Positions 16,936-30,975 are shown, counted from the stretch's first letter. The stretch is 42,500 nucleotides of DNA from Chrysomallon squamiferum (GCA_012295275.1 CM022667.1:7675038-7717537); one strand, 5' to 3'. The notes: a model not told the origin generated them from the sequence alone. Numbers and translations: made by a program.

Positions 16936-17385
16936 CCTGATAATCTGTAACAAGATAGTAAAAAGTACTTTTTGGTCATACAAACACACACTACGAGAAG
17001 ACAACAAAGACCCTGTCATAAAATCACAGTCTCGGAACCTTCGGACATGTTTGACTAAATAGTGACGTAACGGTATAGGCTGACATGATGGAGGATGTTG
17101 CAAATTGTGTTCTTAAACAACGAGTTGGTGTTTGCTTGTTCCATTTTAAATCACAGAAACACTTTTGCAGTTTGGATATGAAAACAGTGCTACGTTTTGC
17201 TATCGTTGAAAAGAAGAAGTGTTTACAGTTGATGTTTTGAAACACCAAAAATTGTAAATCAGAACTAAATAGTTCTTAAAAAAGAACAAATATTAGTTTT
17301 GTAAATGAAAAGCTATTCTAAATCGTCTTTAAATTTCTAAAGTAGCAGTTAAACACTAATGAAATAACTTTGAAGAATATACCGA

Positions 17386-18240
17386 CTACTGTTTATTGAG
17401 ACCAGCCTTCGCTGGAAGCTGTCACGTGTTAATCAGCTGACCGTCATGTTACTCTTCAGGTCGACTCAGACGAGGACTAACACCGCAGCCAGTTCGTTAC
17501 GATTCGCTGTGCTCTCTTGCGTCCTGCAGTCGTAACGAGAACCACTCTCTTTCCTTCCCCAAACTCTTTTTCTGTGACAGACACGCCCACTGGCCTGTCA
17601 GAAAGGTTGGTCTGATTAGCACGTTACATTTTTTTCCAGTTCCAGTTCCAGTTCCGAGGACTTTCTGTGCAGATACCCCAGCTGGCTTTGTCAGAGAGCG
17701 TCGATTAGCACGGGCACTCACTCACTCCGAAGATTTCCTGGTCGGTGATTTTGTGTTGGGGGTCTTGGATTTCTTCTCGTAGTGTTTATGTACGACTAAA
17801 CGGTTCTTTTTATGGTACACCCGAACTCGAAAATAGCGATCTAAAAGAATGTGAAGCCATAATTAATGTTTAATGAATATATCAGCCGGAATCATATTGG
17901 CTATACCTACGTTCAAATCCCGGAAATGACGTTTACTGTGACAAAACAAAGAGCAAGCGAGTCTTGCTTTTTTTCAAATTGTGACGTAACACACATTATC
18001 TTCGAATCAGAACTAGTCTGCCATGTTTAAAACTTCCCAAACCAGTCACAGAGAAATATAACTACAAACACAAACTGTTAGTCAACATTTAAACTTAAAA
18101 TAGAAATTCTAAAGTGTTGTTTGGAAATTAAATGAAACTGGAAATCACTTTAGTACTGTAGTATGAGGCAAGAAGGATTTGTTTCGATCAGGAGTTTATA
18201 CAATAACATGTAAATATCATTTTACTTACTCCCTGTTTTA
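17386..18240. other. Unique region right of copy B with an inverted element
   Basis: This stretch is less AT-rich than its surroundings. From about 17888 to 18025 it is an inverted, diverged copy of the element at 5248-5390: it shares ATCATATTGGCT, CCGGAAATGACG and AACAAAGAGCAAGCGAGTC. No splice-supported exon was found in the rest. Confidence 0.6.
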
Positions 18241-18530
18241 CTGAGTACTTATCATGACTTTGATCAGGGCCTAGGAGGGGGGGGTCTACCCGATACTTTG
18301 TTCTCGTGTCCCAGAGCTAAGAAGGGCCCCATAGCAACCATACAAGAACCCCCCGATAACAAGTACATTGTTCTATCCTCACCAAACTTACTTCTTTTCA
18401 GTAGTATTGTTTTTTTAATTACTGTAGACCTAGTTTATGTAGATTTATTGGACATCAAATCTTCAATTTTGAGAAAAATCTTTGATTGCCACTGGGCCCC
18501 AAATGGTCTTGTACCGCCTTGAAAAATTTC
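18241..18530. mobile_element. Possible DNA-transposon or repeat fragment
   Basis: A block with GC-rich ends lies in AT-rich DNA, opening with AGGGCCTAGGAGGGGGGG and closing with CTGGGCCCCAAATGGTC. Short GGGCC-containing words at the two ends are loosely inverted. No transposase frame is visible. The assignment rests on composition only. Confidence 0.25.
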
Positions 18531-18534
18531 TTAT

Positions 18535-18582
<48 letters not shown>

Positions 18583-19565
18583 TTTCATATTTATTAATCC
18601 ATTTATTGTTATTATTTTTTCTTTTTAATTCTAATTTATGTTGTTATTGTTTGTTTGTTTGTTTGGAATTTATATATTTATTAAAAAAAAAAAAAATCAT
18701 CTTTACATTTTGTTTTATTTGTATTATTTCAGACTTATGTCTTATTTTTTTATGGTAATTTTTATGATACCAGCAAACCAGAAAATGACCGATCCAGAGG
18801 AATGTAAAGTAAAAACTATTGTTAAATGGGTATAGTAGCAGGAATCGATCGGCAAAGAATCAAAAGAATTCACAGGTTTGTCTCTGGCATCCAGATATCC
18901 GCCTGAGCTGTTCTCAGGCTGCGGTGTAAAACGCAAAAACAAAATTACATTTCAGAGATTTCGAGTCGCCTCATAAAGTGGCTCAGTCTTTTCAAGAAAT
19001 GTTTACAGATTGTTACTCGCGTTTTGTAAGTACATTTTAATTTAGTGCAGTCAAATTTCTACCTGAAAAACAAAACCCTTGAAAATTTGCGAACAGATTT
19101 TCTTCTGTCTATCTTTCAGCAGAGTCCATGACAGAAGATTCGTTTTCTAAAATGGAAAAACTGGATTATTCTTTTACGTTTCTTTCTTAAAGAGAACAGA
19201 ATAAAATGCCAACGGACTTTTAATCAAAGTCACTTTTGGCCTAGACTTTGTGCTGGTCTTGCCGATTCAGTTAGGAATTCATACATGGGTCTTGGGATAG
19301 GTATTATTAATAACAAAATATTGTAACTAAAATCTGTTACAGTATTTACTTAACCAAAATTTTAGAAACTAGAAATAAATGTGTTATTTCCATGGTTACA
19401 CGCTAAAATAGACTGACTTCCTTATGGACATCCATGGCAACGAAATTGCGACTGAAGAAACCATTGTCAGCATGATTTTAAATAATATATCTCAAGTATA
19501 GTTCACAATTCTTCATAGTTAAATTTCTATATGGAAAGTCTCAAAACACTAAATATCTGTTTGTA
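18531..19565. other. No gene seen; AAT run then unique sequence
   Basis: (AAT)n lies at 18538-18580, followed by T-rich and then mixed sequence. A short frame near 18780-18836 reads KMTDPEEC but has no splice-supported context. Confidence 0.5.
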
Positions 19566-19587
19566 CTTACTATTATTATTATTATTA

Positions 19588-19656
<69 letters not shown>

Positions 19657-20105
19657 GTTTACTATTATTATTATTATTAGTTAACTATCGTTATTAAAAC
19701 TATTTTAACTGCTTTTAACGACTGCAGCTATTACTACTACTATTACAATTATTATGACCATACACCTATTACTATTACTACTAATACTGCTATAATTCTA
19801 CTACTACTTATATCACTATACTACTTCAACTGCTACAACTACTACTAGTATTACTGCTGCTCTACTACAACTAAAAGCGTATTATTGTATAATTGTTTAT
19901 TTGAATTTATCAGTTTTCATTTATTTAGTTTTACCTTTCTCTCCCTTTCTGTCTTTCTCTCATTTTCTTTCACTTTCTCTTTCTTTCATTTTCTCTCACT
20001 TTCTGTCTTTCTCTCATTTTCTCTCACTTTCTCTTTCTTTCATTTTCTCTCCCTTTCTGTCTTTCTTTCATTTTCTCTCACTTTCTCTCTCTCACACTTT
20101 CTCTC
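19566..20105. repeat. (ATT)n, scattered ACT/ATT, then a TTTC/TCTC-rich tract
   Basis: ATT runs fill about 19569-19680, decaying into mixed ACT and ATT triplets to about 19870. From about 19935 to 20105 a 24-30-bp pyrimidine repeat built from CTTTCT and CATTTTCTCTCA follows. Confidence 0.85.
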
Positions 20106-20384
20106 CCAGCTTTCTCACGACACTTGTTTGTTATAGTTTTGTTACTTGAATAAGAATGAAATCCTGATTCTTCGTGTTCTATTCTTACTTGTCCACGCCT
20201 ATCCTGTTTTCTTTTCTTTTTTCTCACACCAGTTTCTACACAGTCACAAACAATAAAACTGTTTCCTCCACTTGTCACTTTGTTCAGCTTAATTCATATT
20301 TTAAGATAGATAGATAGTAAAAAAAAGCCAGAAAGATAGAGACAGGCATTTAGAGAGATAAACAGAGGCAGAGAGAGAAAAATA

Positions 20385-20387
20385 TAA

Positions 20388-20458
<71 letters not shown>

Positions 20459-20849
20459 CAGAGAGAGAGAGAAAGAGAGACAGACACAAAGAGAGAGAGA
20501 CACACAAAGAGAGAGAGACAGAGAGAGAGACAGAGAGAGAGGTAGAGAGAGAGACAGAGACAGAGAGAGAGAGGCAGAGAGAGAGAAAGAGAGACAGACA
20601 CAAAGAGAGAGACACACAAAGAGAGAGAGACAGAGAGAGAGAGACAGAGAGAGAGGTAGAGAGAGACAGAGAGAGAGGCAGAGAGAGAGAAAGAGAGACA
20701 GACACAAAGAGAGAGAGAGACACACAAAGAGAGAGAGACAGAGAGAGAGAAAGAGAAACAGACACAAAGAGAGAGACACACACACAAAGAGAGAGACAGA
20801 GAGACAGAGAGAGAGACAGAGAGAGAGACAGAGAGACAGAGAGAGAGTC

Positions 20850-20894
<45 letters not shown>

Positions 20895-20908
20895 GTGTGT
20901 GTGTGTGT
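20385..20908. repeat. GA/CA compound array with higher-order repeats
   Basis: After a pure (GA)n (20389-20457) comes a higher-order array of GAGA blocks joined by GACAGACACAAAGAG and GACACACAAAGAG phrases, ending in (GT)n. All three minus-strand frames stay open, which shows it is a composition artefact. Confidence 0.93.
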
Positions 20909-21410
20909 TGTAAGCTATATGGGTGACGTCATTGTTTTTGAGAGACTACATCTTGTGACTGACACGACATTCCTTCTACCACGACACTCAGGCGCATCTG
21001 TTTCCGGTTTGTTGGGGTCCGCGCATGAATGTTCGCGTTATCTGCGGTGTCCGGAGTCGTTGTGCATGTCACCAAATATCACTGACACACATTTCTCTTT
21101 ATGTATTGTTTGTGTATTGTTTATGTATTGTTTGTGTATTGTTTAGTTTCATCATCTCTCGCCGTGCAAACATGTTTCATCTTCCTGGTTAAAGTCGAAA
21201 TTGCACTCACTTCATGTCTACTTGAAATCGCACGATGAAAAAGAAAGAAAGACAGACAGAGACAGACGATGGAATATATCTTACAACAACAAGATCTACA
21301 AAAAATCAGTAAAAAAAACCCACAACAACAACAACAACAACTTCGTTCTTTATTGCGTTTAATTTCAAGTATATTCATGAAGTCAATATAACAACAAATA
21401 TTATAGTAAT

Positions 21411-21412
<2 letters not shown>
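20909..21412. other. Unique sequence with a perfect CRE
   Basis: TGACGTCA occurs at 20924-20931. A short repeat of TTTGTGTATTG lies at 21103-21144. No exon recognised. Confidence 0.5.

Positions 21413-21504
<92 letters not shown>
21413..21504. repeat. (TC)n microsatellite
   Basis: Pure CT run of about 90 bp. Confidence 0.96.
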
Positions 21505-21508
<4 letters not shown>

Positions 21509-22060
21509 AATTCAGTAATAAAGGATAACAATGCCATATCTTCGCTCTCTGATTTCGTTTTGTTTTTATTGTTTGTTTGATAACACAGTAATGAAACTTT
21601 GATTTCATCAATGATCGCTTGTACACACAAGTATAAACATCGCAAAACAAACAAAGCTTACGACGGGACAAAAACGCCCACACACATCATACACGAACCA
21701 AACAAAAGACACCAACAAATAAAAAATAAAAAATACAACTAGTCTCGTGTTTCAAGTGTTGTATTTTTTCAAACAGTCGAACATGACACGTAGGTGGCAA
21801 AACCAATTTGTGTAATATTTCCTCCAGCAGTTCTGTGCAGCGCCAATAAAGGAAGGAAACGGATAATGGTAACGAGGACTAGAAGATGGCCAAACGAGAA
21901 CGCGGTCTTGTTAAAACTATGAGCCCATTGATTGAGGAAAGCGGTCGGTGAAAAAAGTGAAAATAATGGTACTTGAATAGAGGAAAGTTGGAAAGGAAGT
22001 CGGCTGTTAGTGCTGAAATGCGCGGCACTGCATGGCACGCGCAGCCCTCGCTCAGAGTGG
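21505..22060. other. No gene seen
   Basis: Mixed unique sequence on both strands. Short overlapping frames lack splice or start support. Confidence 0.4.
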
Positions 22061-22064
22061 ACTC

Positions 22065-22384
22065 CCAGTTTCTCCTCTCACTAACCTCACACACACAATT
22101 CAAACACATACAACACACTTGTCATAACAACAACAGCAACACCACCAGTAATAATAACAACAACAGCAATACCACCAGTAATAACAACAACAACAGCAAT
22201 ACCACCAGTAATAATAACAACCCAGTTGTTACATTTCTCCTCTCACTAACCTCACACACACAACACACTTGTCATCATAACAACAACAACAGCAATACCA
22301 CCAATAATAATAACAATAATAACAACAACAATAATAATAATAATAATAACAATAATAATCATAATCATAACAATAATCATGATC

Positions 22385-22416
<32 letters not shown>

Positions 22417-22468
22417 TATAATAATTATAATAATAGTAACAACAACAACAACAACAGCAGTACCACCA

Positions 22469-22503
<35 letters not shown>

Positions 22504-22610
22504 AATAATAATAATAATAATGATGATAATTGTAGTGATAATAGTTTAGTAGTAATGGTAATAATAATAATAAAATATTATTTTTGTTGTTATTATTATT
22601 ATTATTCACA
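22065..22610. repeat. Trinucleotide mosaic with a duplicated TCTCCTCTCACTAACC block
   Basis: AAC, AAT, CAG/ACC and GAT triplet runs occur in a mosaic. A block starting TTTCTCCTCTCACTAACCTC occurs twice, near 22068 and 22233, each followed by CA words and AACAACAACAGCAA. The 247-residue N/D-rich plus-strand frame follows from the triplets and has no non-repeat body, so I do not call it a gene. Confidence 0.85.
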
Positions 22611-23298
22611 TCAAACTCTGAGCAGGCTGAACACTGAATACAGAAATATGTTTTTTAAACTGATTTTAATAAGTGAGAACACTTCTGACTTTCTATTTAT
22701 AGATTTAATGAGGTGACTGTTATTTCACTAATTTGGGTTAGCAAGTCACAGCAACCAGATAACTAGACATTCATAACTACACGACAAAAATAATACCTTA
22801 AAATAAATATCAAACAAACTTCAGTTAATTACAACAACAACAACAACAACAACAACAATAATAATTAAAAGTAACATTATCACTAGATTTATTTATTATC
22901 GCTTACTGTTACTATTACAACTACTACTACGACTACTGTTATTTTTAGTATCGTTTTTAATGTCATCATTCTCACCAAAAACAATTTTTAGATATGATAG
23001 AACATATAACAATGCGTGGACATTTTGATACGAGTATAAGCTACAGAAAATGTATCGAGTGACATGAACCACACAGAGAAGTCGCCCATCACGTAACACT
23101 GAGTGAACACTGAGTGAACACTGAGTGAACACTTCAGTGTTCACAGTGATTCAGATATCAACATTTCCTTATCACTGTGTCATTACAACAGTTAAACGTT
23201 CACTTACTAATTCATTAACTATTTACTATTGTTTATTTGTTGTTGTTTTTGTGTGTGTGTGCTTTTTGTTTTTGTTTACTTTGTTGTTTATGGTTTAA

Positions 23299-23300
<2 letters not shown>
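22611..23300. other. No gene seen; short tandem AACACTGAGTG
   Basis: At 23093-23135 an 11-bp unit (AACACTGAGTG) repeats about four times and then meets its partial inverted copy CACTTCAGTGTTCACAGTG. The remainder is unique AT-rich sequence. Confidence 0.5.
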
Positions 23301-23374
<74 letters not shown>

Positions 23375-23813
23375 GTAGTAGTAGTAATAATAATAATAAC
23401 AGAAAGAATAATAATAAAAGCAGTTTTAAAACGGAGGTACGGAAGACAGAAAGAACAAATTAAATAACAGTGTCTGTGATTATGTATAACTAGTATTCTA
23501 CGAATGTAACACATCAAAGTGATTACTTACATTAGTCTAAGTAAGACGATTAACATCCGGGTCTATTGATCTACAGCAACATCCGGGTAATTTGATCTGG
23601 ATTAAACATCGCGGTTTGTTCAGCTGATGGTGAAACAACAGAAGATTAACGGTAGCATCAAACACTGTTTTAATCTCTGTTAAACTTGTAAATATTTGAC
23701 TTTTCTTCTACAGTGATCTTGCCACACCAGTTGTTTTGTCGGTTTTTTTTTTGTTTTTGTTTTTTTGGAGGGGGTGTTTTCTTTTTTTTCCAGTTACGGA
23801 GAATTCAGAACAC

Positions 23814-23862
<49 letters not shown>

Positions 23863-23863
23863 A

Positions 23864-23914
<51 letters not shown>

Positions 23915-24480
23915 GTAAATAAATAAATAATAAAAAAATGATAATAATAAAAAGCAGATTTCTAACTTTTGTTTTAAATAATTACTAATATATATATAGA
24001 AGATTTCTAACATATATTTGAAAGAATTAACTTTAAAACAAATTAGTTACGTTGTCTACAACGTCAATGATTTCAGTATACGGTGACGTCATCTCCTACA
24101 GCCACGTCTTGCATGAAGACAAGAAAATACGTGTCTACTACAACAATTCTGTTGACACCGTCACCCATTCCATAACTGCTGTGTAATATTAATACCACCA
24201 TCAAAACTGTTATCATCAGCGTAGACTACGTTAATAATAATGATGATGATAATAATAAAAGGGTGATGATGATGATAATAAAATGATAATGATGATGATG
24301 ACAAAAGCAAAGGTAATAAAATAATAACGATAATGATGATGGCAATAATAATAATAAAATAATGATGATGATGATGATAAAATGATAATGTTTATGACAG
24401 TGATTATTAGTTAATAGTAAAAAATAACTTTATACAAATAAAACAAAAAACAAACAAATGAATGAAAAACTAAAGTAAAT
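23301..24480. repeat. (AAT)n, (AAAT)n and GAT/AAT triplet arrays with unique spacers
   Basis: (AAT)n lies at about 23301-23373 and 23816-23860, (AAAT)n at 23861-23925, and a mixed GAT/AAT array at about 24235-24380. The spacer holds a second perfect CRE, TGACGTCA, at 24084-24091. Confidence 0.85.
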
Positions 24481-24699
24481 TCATTCACTGTATTTTAAAC
24501 ACGGTGACGATGGGACTAGTTTTACGTTGTAAAGAAGTGTTCTCTATTTTTATTATTTCAAAGTCAAATTCTCGGCGTTTGTACTTCGGTCAGATTACAG
24601 CCTGGTCTGAACACAACGTGAAACTAATACAGCTTGGTTATAGTTGTCTGATGAGAGAACAAATCCAGATTAATTTCTCTTTGTCACCATTTCCTCTTG

Positions 24700-24800
24700 T
24701 CTGTATTATAATGATAAGTTTCACTTCCGGTGCTCGCGCCTGCCTCTCGGTTTCGTAGATACGCATTGGTCTGACTTACTCTAGATTAGTGTTTCGTAAT
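24700..24800 (+). promoter_or_regulatory. Putative ETS-gene promoter with consensus ETS site
   Basis: CACTTCCGGTG at 24722-24732 reads CACCGGAAGTG on the other strand, a full match to the ACCGGAAGT core of class I ETS sites. A less AT-rich stretch (GCTCGCGCCTGCCTCTCGG) follows and no TATA box is seen, consistent with a TATA-less promoter. The position, about 130 bp before the proposed initiator codon, is the basis for the call. Confidence 0.45.
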
Positions 24801-24819
24801 GGCTGCTCGACTAAAGTGA
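24799..24819 (+). promoter_or_regulatory. Upstream ORF in the ETS-gene leader (MAARLK)
   Basis: ATG at 24799 opens a six-codon frame closed by TGA at 24817-24819. It is in the same frame as the proposed initiator at 24862 but ends before it. If transcription starts upstream of it, it could dampen translation. Confidence 0.35.
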
Positions 24820-24861
24820 GCAGAATCAAACAGCTTTCACACAACTCTTCTTTCTATCGTA

Positions 24862-24864
24862 ATG
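24862..24864 (+). CDS. erg/fli1-like: ERG/FLI1-like ETS factor, exon 1: initiator codon at exon end
   Basis: The sequence ATCGTAATG|GTGAGT places an ATG immediately before a strong donor. Joined to the acceptor at 25501 it gives MDGQISES in the correct frame (phase 0). The exon 2 frame has no ATG of its own before its upstream stop (TGA at 25448), so a start must be spliced on. The 5' limit of the exon was not determined. Genes A and B in this window have the same arrangement. An alternative first exon elsewhere is possible. Confidence 0.5.
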
Positions 24865-25501
24865 GTGAGTTTTCAAAATTTACCAGTTTAAACCATCTTC
24901 TTTGTAGTTTGTTTTGTACACGGTCTTCCATGTACTTTGTAAACAATATTTGTTGTTCCTACGCTAAGTTTAATAATTTAAAATAATTAAAAATATAATT
25001 TTAATTTTATTTTAATTAATTAATTGATTGTATTTTATTTGTATAAATCAATACACTTGAATGTACATTCTGGAATTGTTGATGAGGTAGACTCTAGCAC
25101 TGTGTGTACAGATGTCGTAAGCTCGGTTTTTCTACGACTGGAAAGTTTATTTTGTCGGAAAGTTCTCTCACGTTTAGGAAATGAAGAGCTACAACAGCCC
25201 CGGGCCTCGCTACAACTGTAGGATTTCCTAAAAGCCATAATTCCGGTACTTTGACTAACCAACCTCTCACTTTCTTTCTGATTTTTTATTTATTTTTATT
25301 TTTATAAGAATGACACGTGTAGCTATAACCAGGAACTAGGTCCCAGATTGTCACCACATTTTCTTAGTAATATTTCTCTGTTATTTCTCTGCTGGTTAAT
25401 CCCGTGCACTCACCGCGGATGTGATTCGCTGCAGAAAGACGCGGACTTGAGGCACACATAACTTTTTTTACTTATTTGTTTCTTACTGCACTTTGTTTCA
25501 G

Positions 25502-26051
25502 GATGGGCAGATTTCTGAAAGTCCTCACGTGGGTGAGGCTGAGGACTCGGGGCGGTACCCCACAGAGCAGCAGTCCACGCTAGCACAGACAAACTTTGAT
25601 GAGGATCTCGACTGTTCTATGGTGTATTCAGTAAAAGAAAGTTCCACAGTTAAAACTGAGCCGCAGTTATCGTCCGTGGATGTGTGGTCCCCCTACCCAC
25701 CATCAGCTAGTGCTGTGGAGGGGGGAGACTTATCTTCTTCCCTTCCAATGAGTTTGAAATCAGCTTTTGACCTTCCCTCATATTCGGATTCTAACGTAAA
25801 CATGTACACAATGCATCACCACAATTCGAGTCGTTCATACACAATCGATCCCATGATGCCCCAGCCCGTGGGTGCAGACGATCTGACGTCATACAACCCT
25901 CCACCTTTGCTGGAGGTTGATTCGAGTGGAAGTGTTTACCAGGGAGTGCGAGAGAAGCACGAGGGTGAGGACAGTTCTCTCGGGTGTGTCCGGAGTAAAG
26001 AACATGTTCAGAGCGGCGGGGAGACGTCGAGGAAAGTGATAGTGCCTGCCG
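25502..26051 (+). CDS. erg/fli1-like: ERG/FLI1-like ETS factor, exon 2 (N-terminal region)
   Basis: This 550-nt exon runs from acceptor TTTGTTTCAG to donor G|GTGAGT and encodes 183 residues plus one base (phase 1). Numbering from the proposed ATG, it covers residues 2-184. The N-terminal region is acidic and Ser/Pro-rich, with a SUMO-type motif VKTE at 51-54. Vertebrate ERG and FLI1 carry comparable psi-K-x-E motifs at a similar place. The exon ends in RKVIVPA (178-184), matching the RVIVPA that immediately precedes the Pointed domain in vertebrate ERG and FLI1, which is diagnostic for the subfamily. Reading on past the donor gives only (TTTA)n-encoded I/Y/L/F, so the donor is real. It is expected to act in the nucleus; regulatory partners are not shown by sequence. 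Confidence 0.9.
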
Positions 26052-26089
26052 GTGAGTGCTGCGTCATTCTGAAACTCTTAGCGTACATT

Positions 26090-26545
26090 AATATCTATCT
26101 ATCTATTTATTTATTTATCTATTTATTTATTTATCTATTTATTTATTTGTTTGTTTATTTATTTATTTATCTATTTATTTATTTATTTATCTATCTATCT
26201 ATTTATTTATTTTTTTATTTTTTTATTTATCTATTTATTTATTTATTTATCTATTTATTTATTTATCTATCTATCTATCTATTTATTTATTTATTTGTTT
26301 ATTTATTTATTTATTTATCTATTTATTTATTTGTTTATTTATTTATTTATCTATTTATTTATTTATCTATTTATTTATTTATGTATTCATCTATTTATTT
26401 ATTTATCTATTTATCTATTTATTTATATTCATCTATTTATTTATTTATCTATTTATGTATTTATCTATTTAGTTCTTTATTTATTTATCTATTTATTTAT
26501 TTATCTATCTATCTATCTATCTATCTATTTATTTATTTTATAACT
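26090..26545. repeat. (TTTA)n/(TCTA)n array at the start of ETS intron 2
   Basis: TTTA and TCTA tetranucleotides begin about 40 bp after the exon 2 donor. They produce long I/Y/L/F open frames that appear fused to the exon but are intronic. Confidence 0.95.
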
Positions 26546-27115
26546 TTATTTAAAGTTTATTGTATTATGAATTATTTCATTCTTACGAGCAAAGAAGACA
26601 AACTGTGTGTTTTTCATCAGTTTCCGACATGTACGTAAGTAATATATATTATTTAAAATTATTTAAAATTCTACCCATTTTAATTATTTAATTTAAGAAA
26701 GAACAACAATAACAAGTAGAAGTTGACTTTTTATTTTATTTTATATGAACTTATTATTATTATTGTTATTGTTGGTGGTGTTGTTGCCGTTGTTGTTGCT
26801 ATTATTATTATTGTTGCTATTATTTTTTATTATTGTTGTTCCTGCTGTTGTCGTTATTATTAGTATTTCTGTTGTTGCTGTTGTTGATGATGAAGATTAC
26901 GTTGATTTAATTGCAGACAAAATAGAACTCACTCTGTTTCTAGTATGATACATTACATTGAAAACAACAGCTACACCATGAAAATAGTATATTGTTATAG
27001 TAGTAATAATAATAATAGTAGTAATAATATTACTACTAATAGTAATAGTAATAATAATATTAATAATAATAATAACGTTAATAATAATAATAGTAATAAC
27101 ACTAATAATAATTAG
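26546..27115. repeat. ETS intron 2: GTT/ATT and AAT/AGT triplet tracts
   Basis: TTG and TTA triplets lie at about 26750-26890 and AAT and AGT triplets at about 27000-27115. No exon seen. Confidence 0.8.
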
Positions 27116-28292
27116 AAGAAGATTAACTATTCATTTATTTTTACAAAACATATGTAAATAAATGAATAATAAAAACATAAAAAAGAAAGAAAGAAAGAAA
27201 AATGATAAATCAAAGCAGATAAAAAAGAAATAAATAAATGGATGAATAAATGAATGTAAATAAATAATTAATACACCCGCATAAATAAAATTAGAACAAA
27301 TCTAATAATTAAAAAATAAAATAAGTAAAATAAAAAATTACAATTAAGAAATGAATAAACGAATAAATAAAAATAGTAAATTTAAAAAATGCAGTATCTA
27401 AATTAAAAAATAACTAATAGATTATAAAATTAAATCAAATCTAATAAGTAAAAATAAAATAATAATAAAAATTAAAATAAATAAATAAGTAAAAAATAAA
27501 ATAAAATAAAATAAATATACTTTTTCTCTGAATATTATTGCCAAGTATTTTTATATGAATTTGCATTTTGATTATAAACAAACAAATAAATAAATAAATA
27601 AATAAATAATGAAATAATGAAATAATGAAATAATGAAATAAATAATGAAATATTTAATGAAATGAAATGAAATAAAATTAAATTAAATTAAATAAAAATA
27701 AAATTAAATAACTAAAGAACAAACCAGTTCAAATTAAATCAAGTAATGAATGAATGAAAAAATTACAACAAAACATATGTAAATAAATAATTTTAAAAAT
27801 CCCACATTTATAAAATTAGATGAAATCTAATCATTAATAATAAAATAAGTAAACTAAAATTACAATTAAGAAACGAATGAACGAATAAATAAAAAATAAT
27901 AAATATAAAAAATGCAGTATTTAAATTAAAATAAAATAACTAATGGCTAAATGAAATTAAATCAAATCCAAGAATATAATAAGTAAAATAAAATACTAAA
28001 TAGATAAATAAATAAATAAACAAAATAAATAAAATATATAAAATAAATAAGTAATTAAAGAAACAAACTAATAGACTAAAAACAAAAGATAAAAAACAAA
28101 AATAATGAAATAATGAAATGATGAAATGCAACGAAACGAAATAAATAAAATGAAACTAAATAAAATAAAATAAAATAAAATAAAATGATATAAAATAGGT
28201 AATTAAACAAACTAATAAATAAATAAATGAATAAGTAAATAAATAATGAAATAAATAATGAAATAAAATAAAATAAAATAAAATAAAATAAA
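27116..28292. repeat. ETS intron 2: degenerate AAAT/GAAAT-rich tract
   Basis: Over 1.1 kb consists almost entirely of AAAT, GAAAT, TAAAA and AATG words, nearly without C on the plus strand. Two long stretches (about 27240-27500 and 27785-28030) resemble each other, both with ACAATTAAGAAA(C/T)GAAT and AAAATGCAGTAT, suggesting an old tandem duplication. Confidence 0.75.
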
Positions 28293-30445
<2,153 letters not shown>

Positions 30446-30709
30446 ACAACGATGATGAGAGTAATTATAAACATATGAAAAGAAAACCATTCAAGTTATT
30501 TTTATTGACTTTACGTTGTAAGAATGTGTGTTTGTGTTTGATATTTGAATTTGAAAATCCGTGACGCGTATTCAGAAGATTTCATGTAACATTAAAGAAG
30601 AGCATTGACCGGACGACTTATTCCATATTTATTGTGGTCTTCGTGTAGGAAAGAAGTGTTTTTCAGTTGTTTGAGATCGCAGTGAAATATCAGAGATAGA
30701 ATAGTCGTA

Positions 30710-30782
30710 ATGTTGAGGCTTGCAGCTAATCAGTACTGGCATTCTTTAGGGTCGCATGAAGATATGACGAGCAAACTGCCAG
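30710..30782 (+). CDS. Candidate alternative first exon in ETS intron 2
   Basis: ATG at 30710 opens a 24-codon frame beginning MLRLAANQYW and ending TSKLP, followed by one base and CAG|GTACAT. The phase-1 end matches the Pointed-domain exon, and joining would give KLP-D-VTLW. The donor is weak beyond GTA, and the (CA)n array starts just after it. This is inference from phase only. Confidence 0.22.
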
Positions 30783-30799
30783 GTACATTGATGTTGTAT

Positions 30800-30804
30800 T
30801 TTAC

Positions 30805-30839
<35 letters not shown>

Positions 30840-30975
30840 CACACAGACACACACGCACAGACACAGACACACATAAACACACACAAACACAGACACAGAC
30901 ACATACATATACATATATACACAAATATACATATATACATACATACATACATACAACGTACATACATAAATAACA
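30800..30975. repeat. (CA)n and ACAT-rich array
   Basis: CA dinucleotides with AGA interruptions pass into (ATAC)n. All minus-strand frames are artefactually open. Confidence 0.95.

Noticed and set aside
18780-18836. KMTDPEEC, resembling the KMTDPDEV of the ERG/FLI1 ETS domain
   Set aside because: Only about seven residues match, no tryptophans or recognition helix follow, a stop comes shortly after, and it lies upstream of the gene.
21973-22716. 247-residue N/D-rich frame
   Set aside because: Built almost entirely from AAC/AAT/GAT triplets without a conserved body.
25503-25600. ATG at 25503 as ETS start codon
   Set aside because: It is in a different frame from the conserved ETS reading frame.
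26052-26638. Extension of ETS exon 2 through the I/Y/L/F-rich frame
   Set aside because: A strong GTGAGT donor follows the conserved KVIVPA, and the continuation lies in the spliced Pointed exon; the extension is (TTTA)n.
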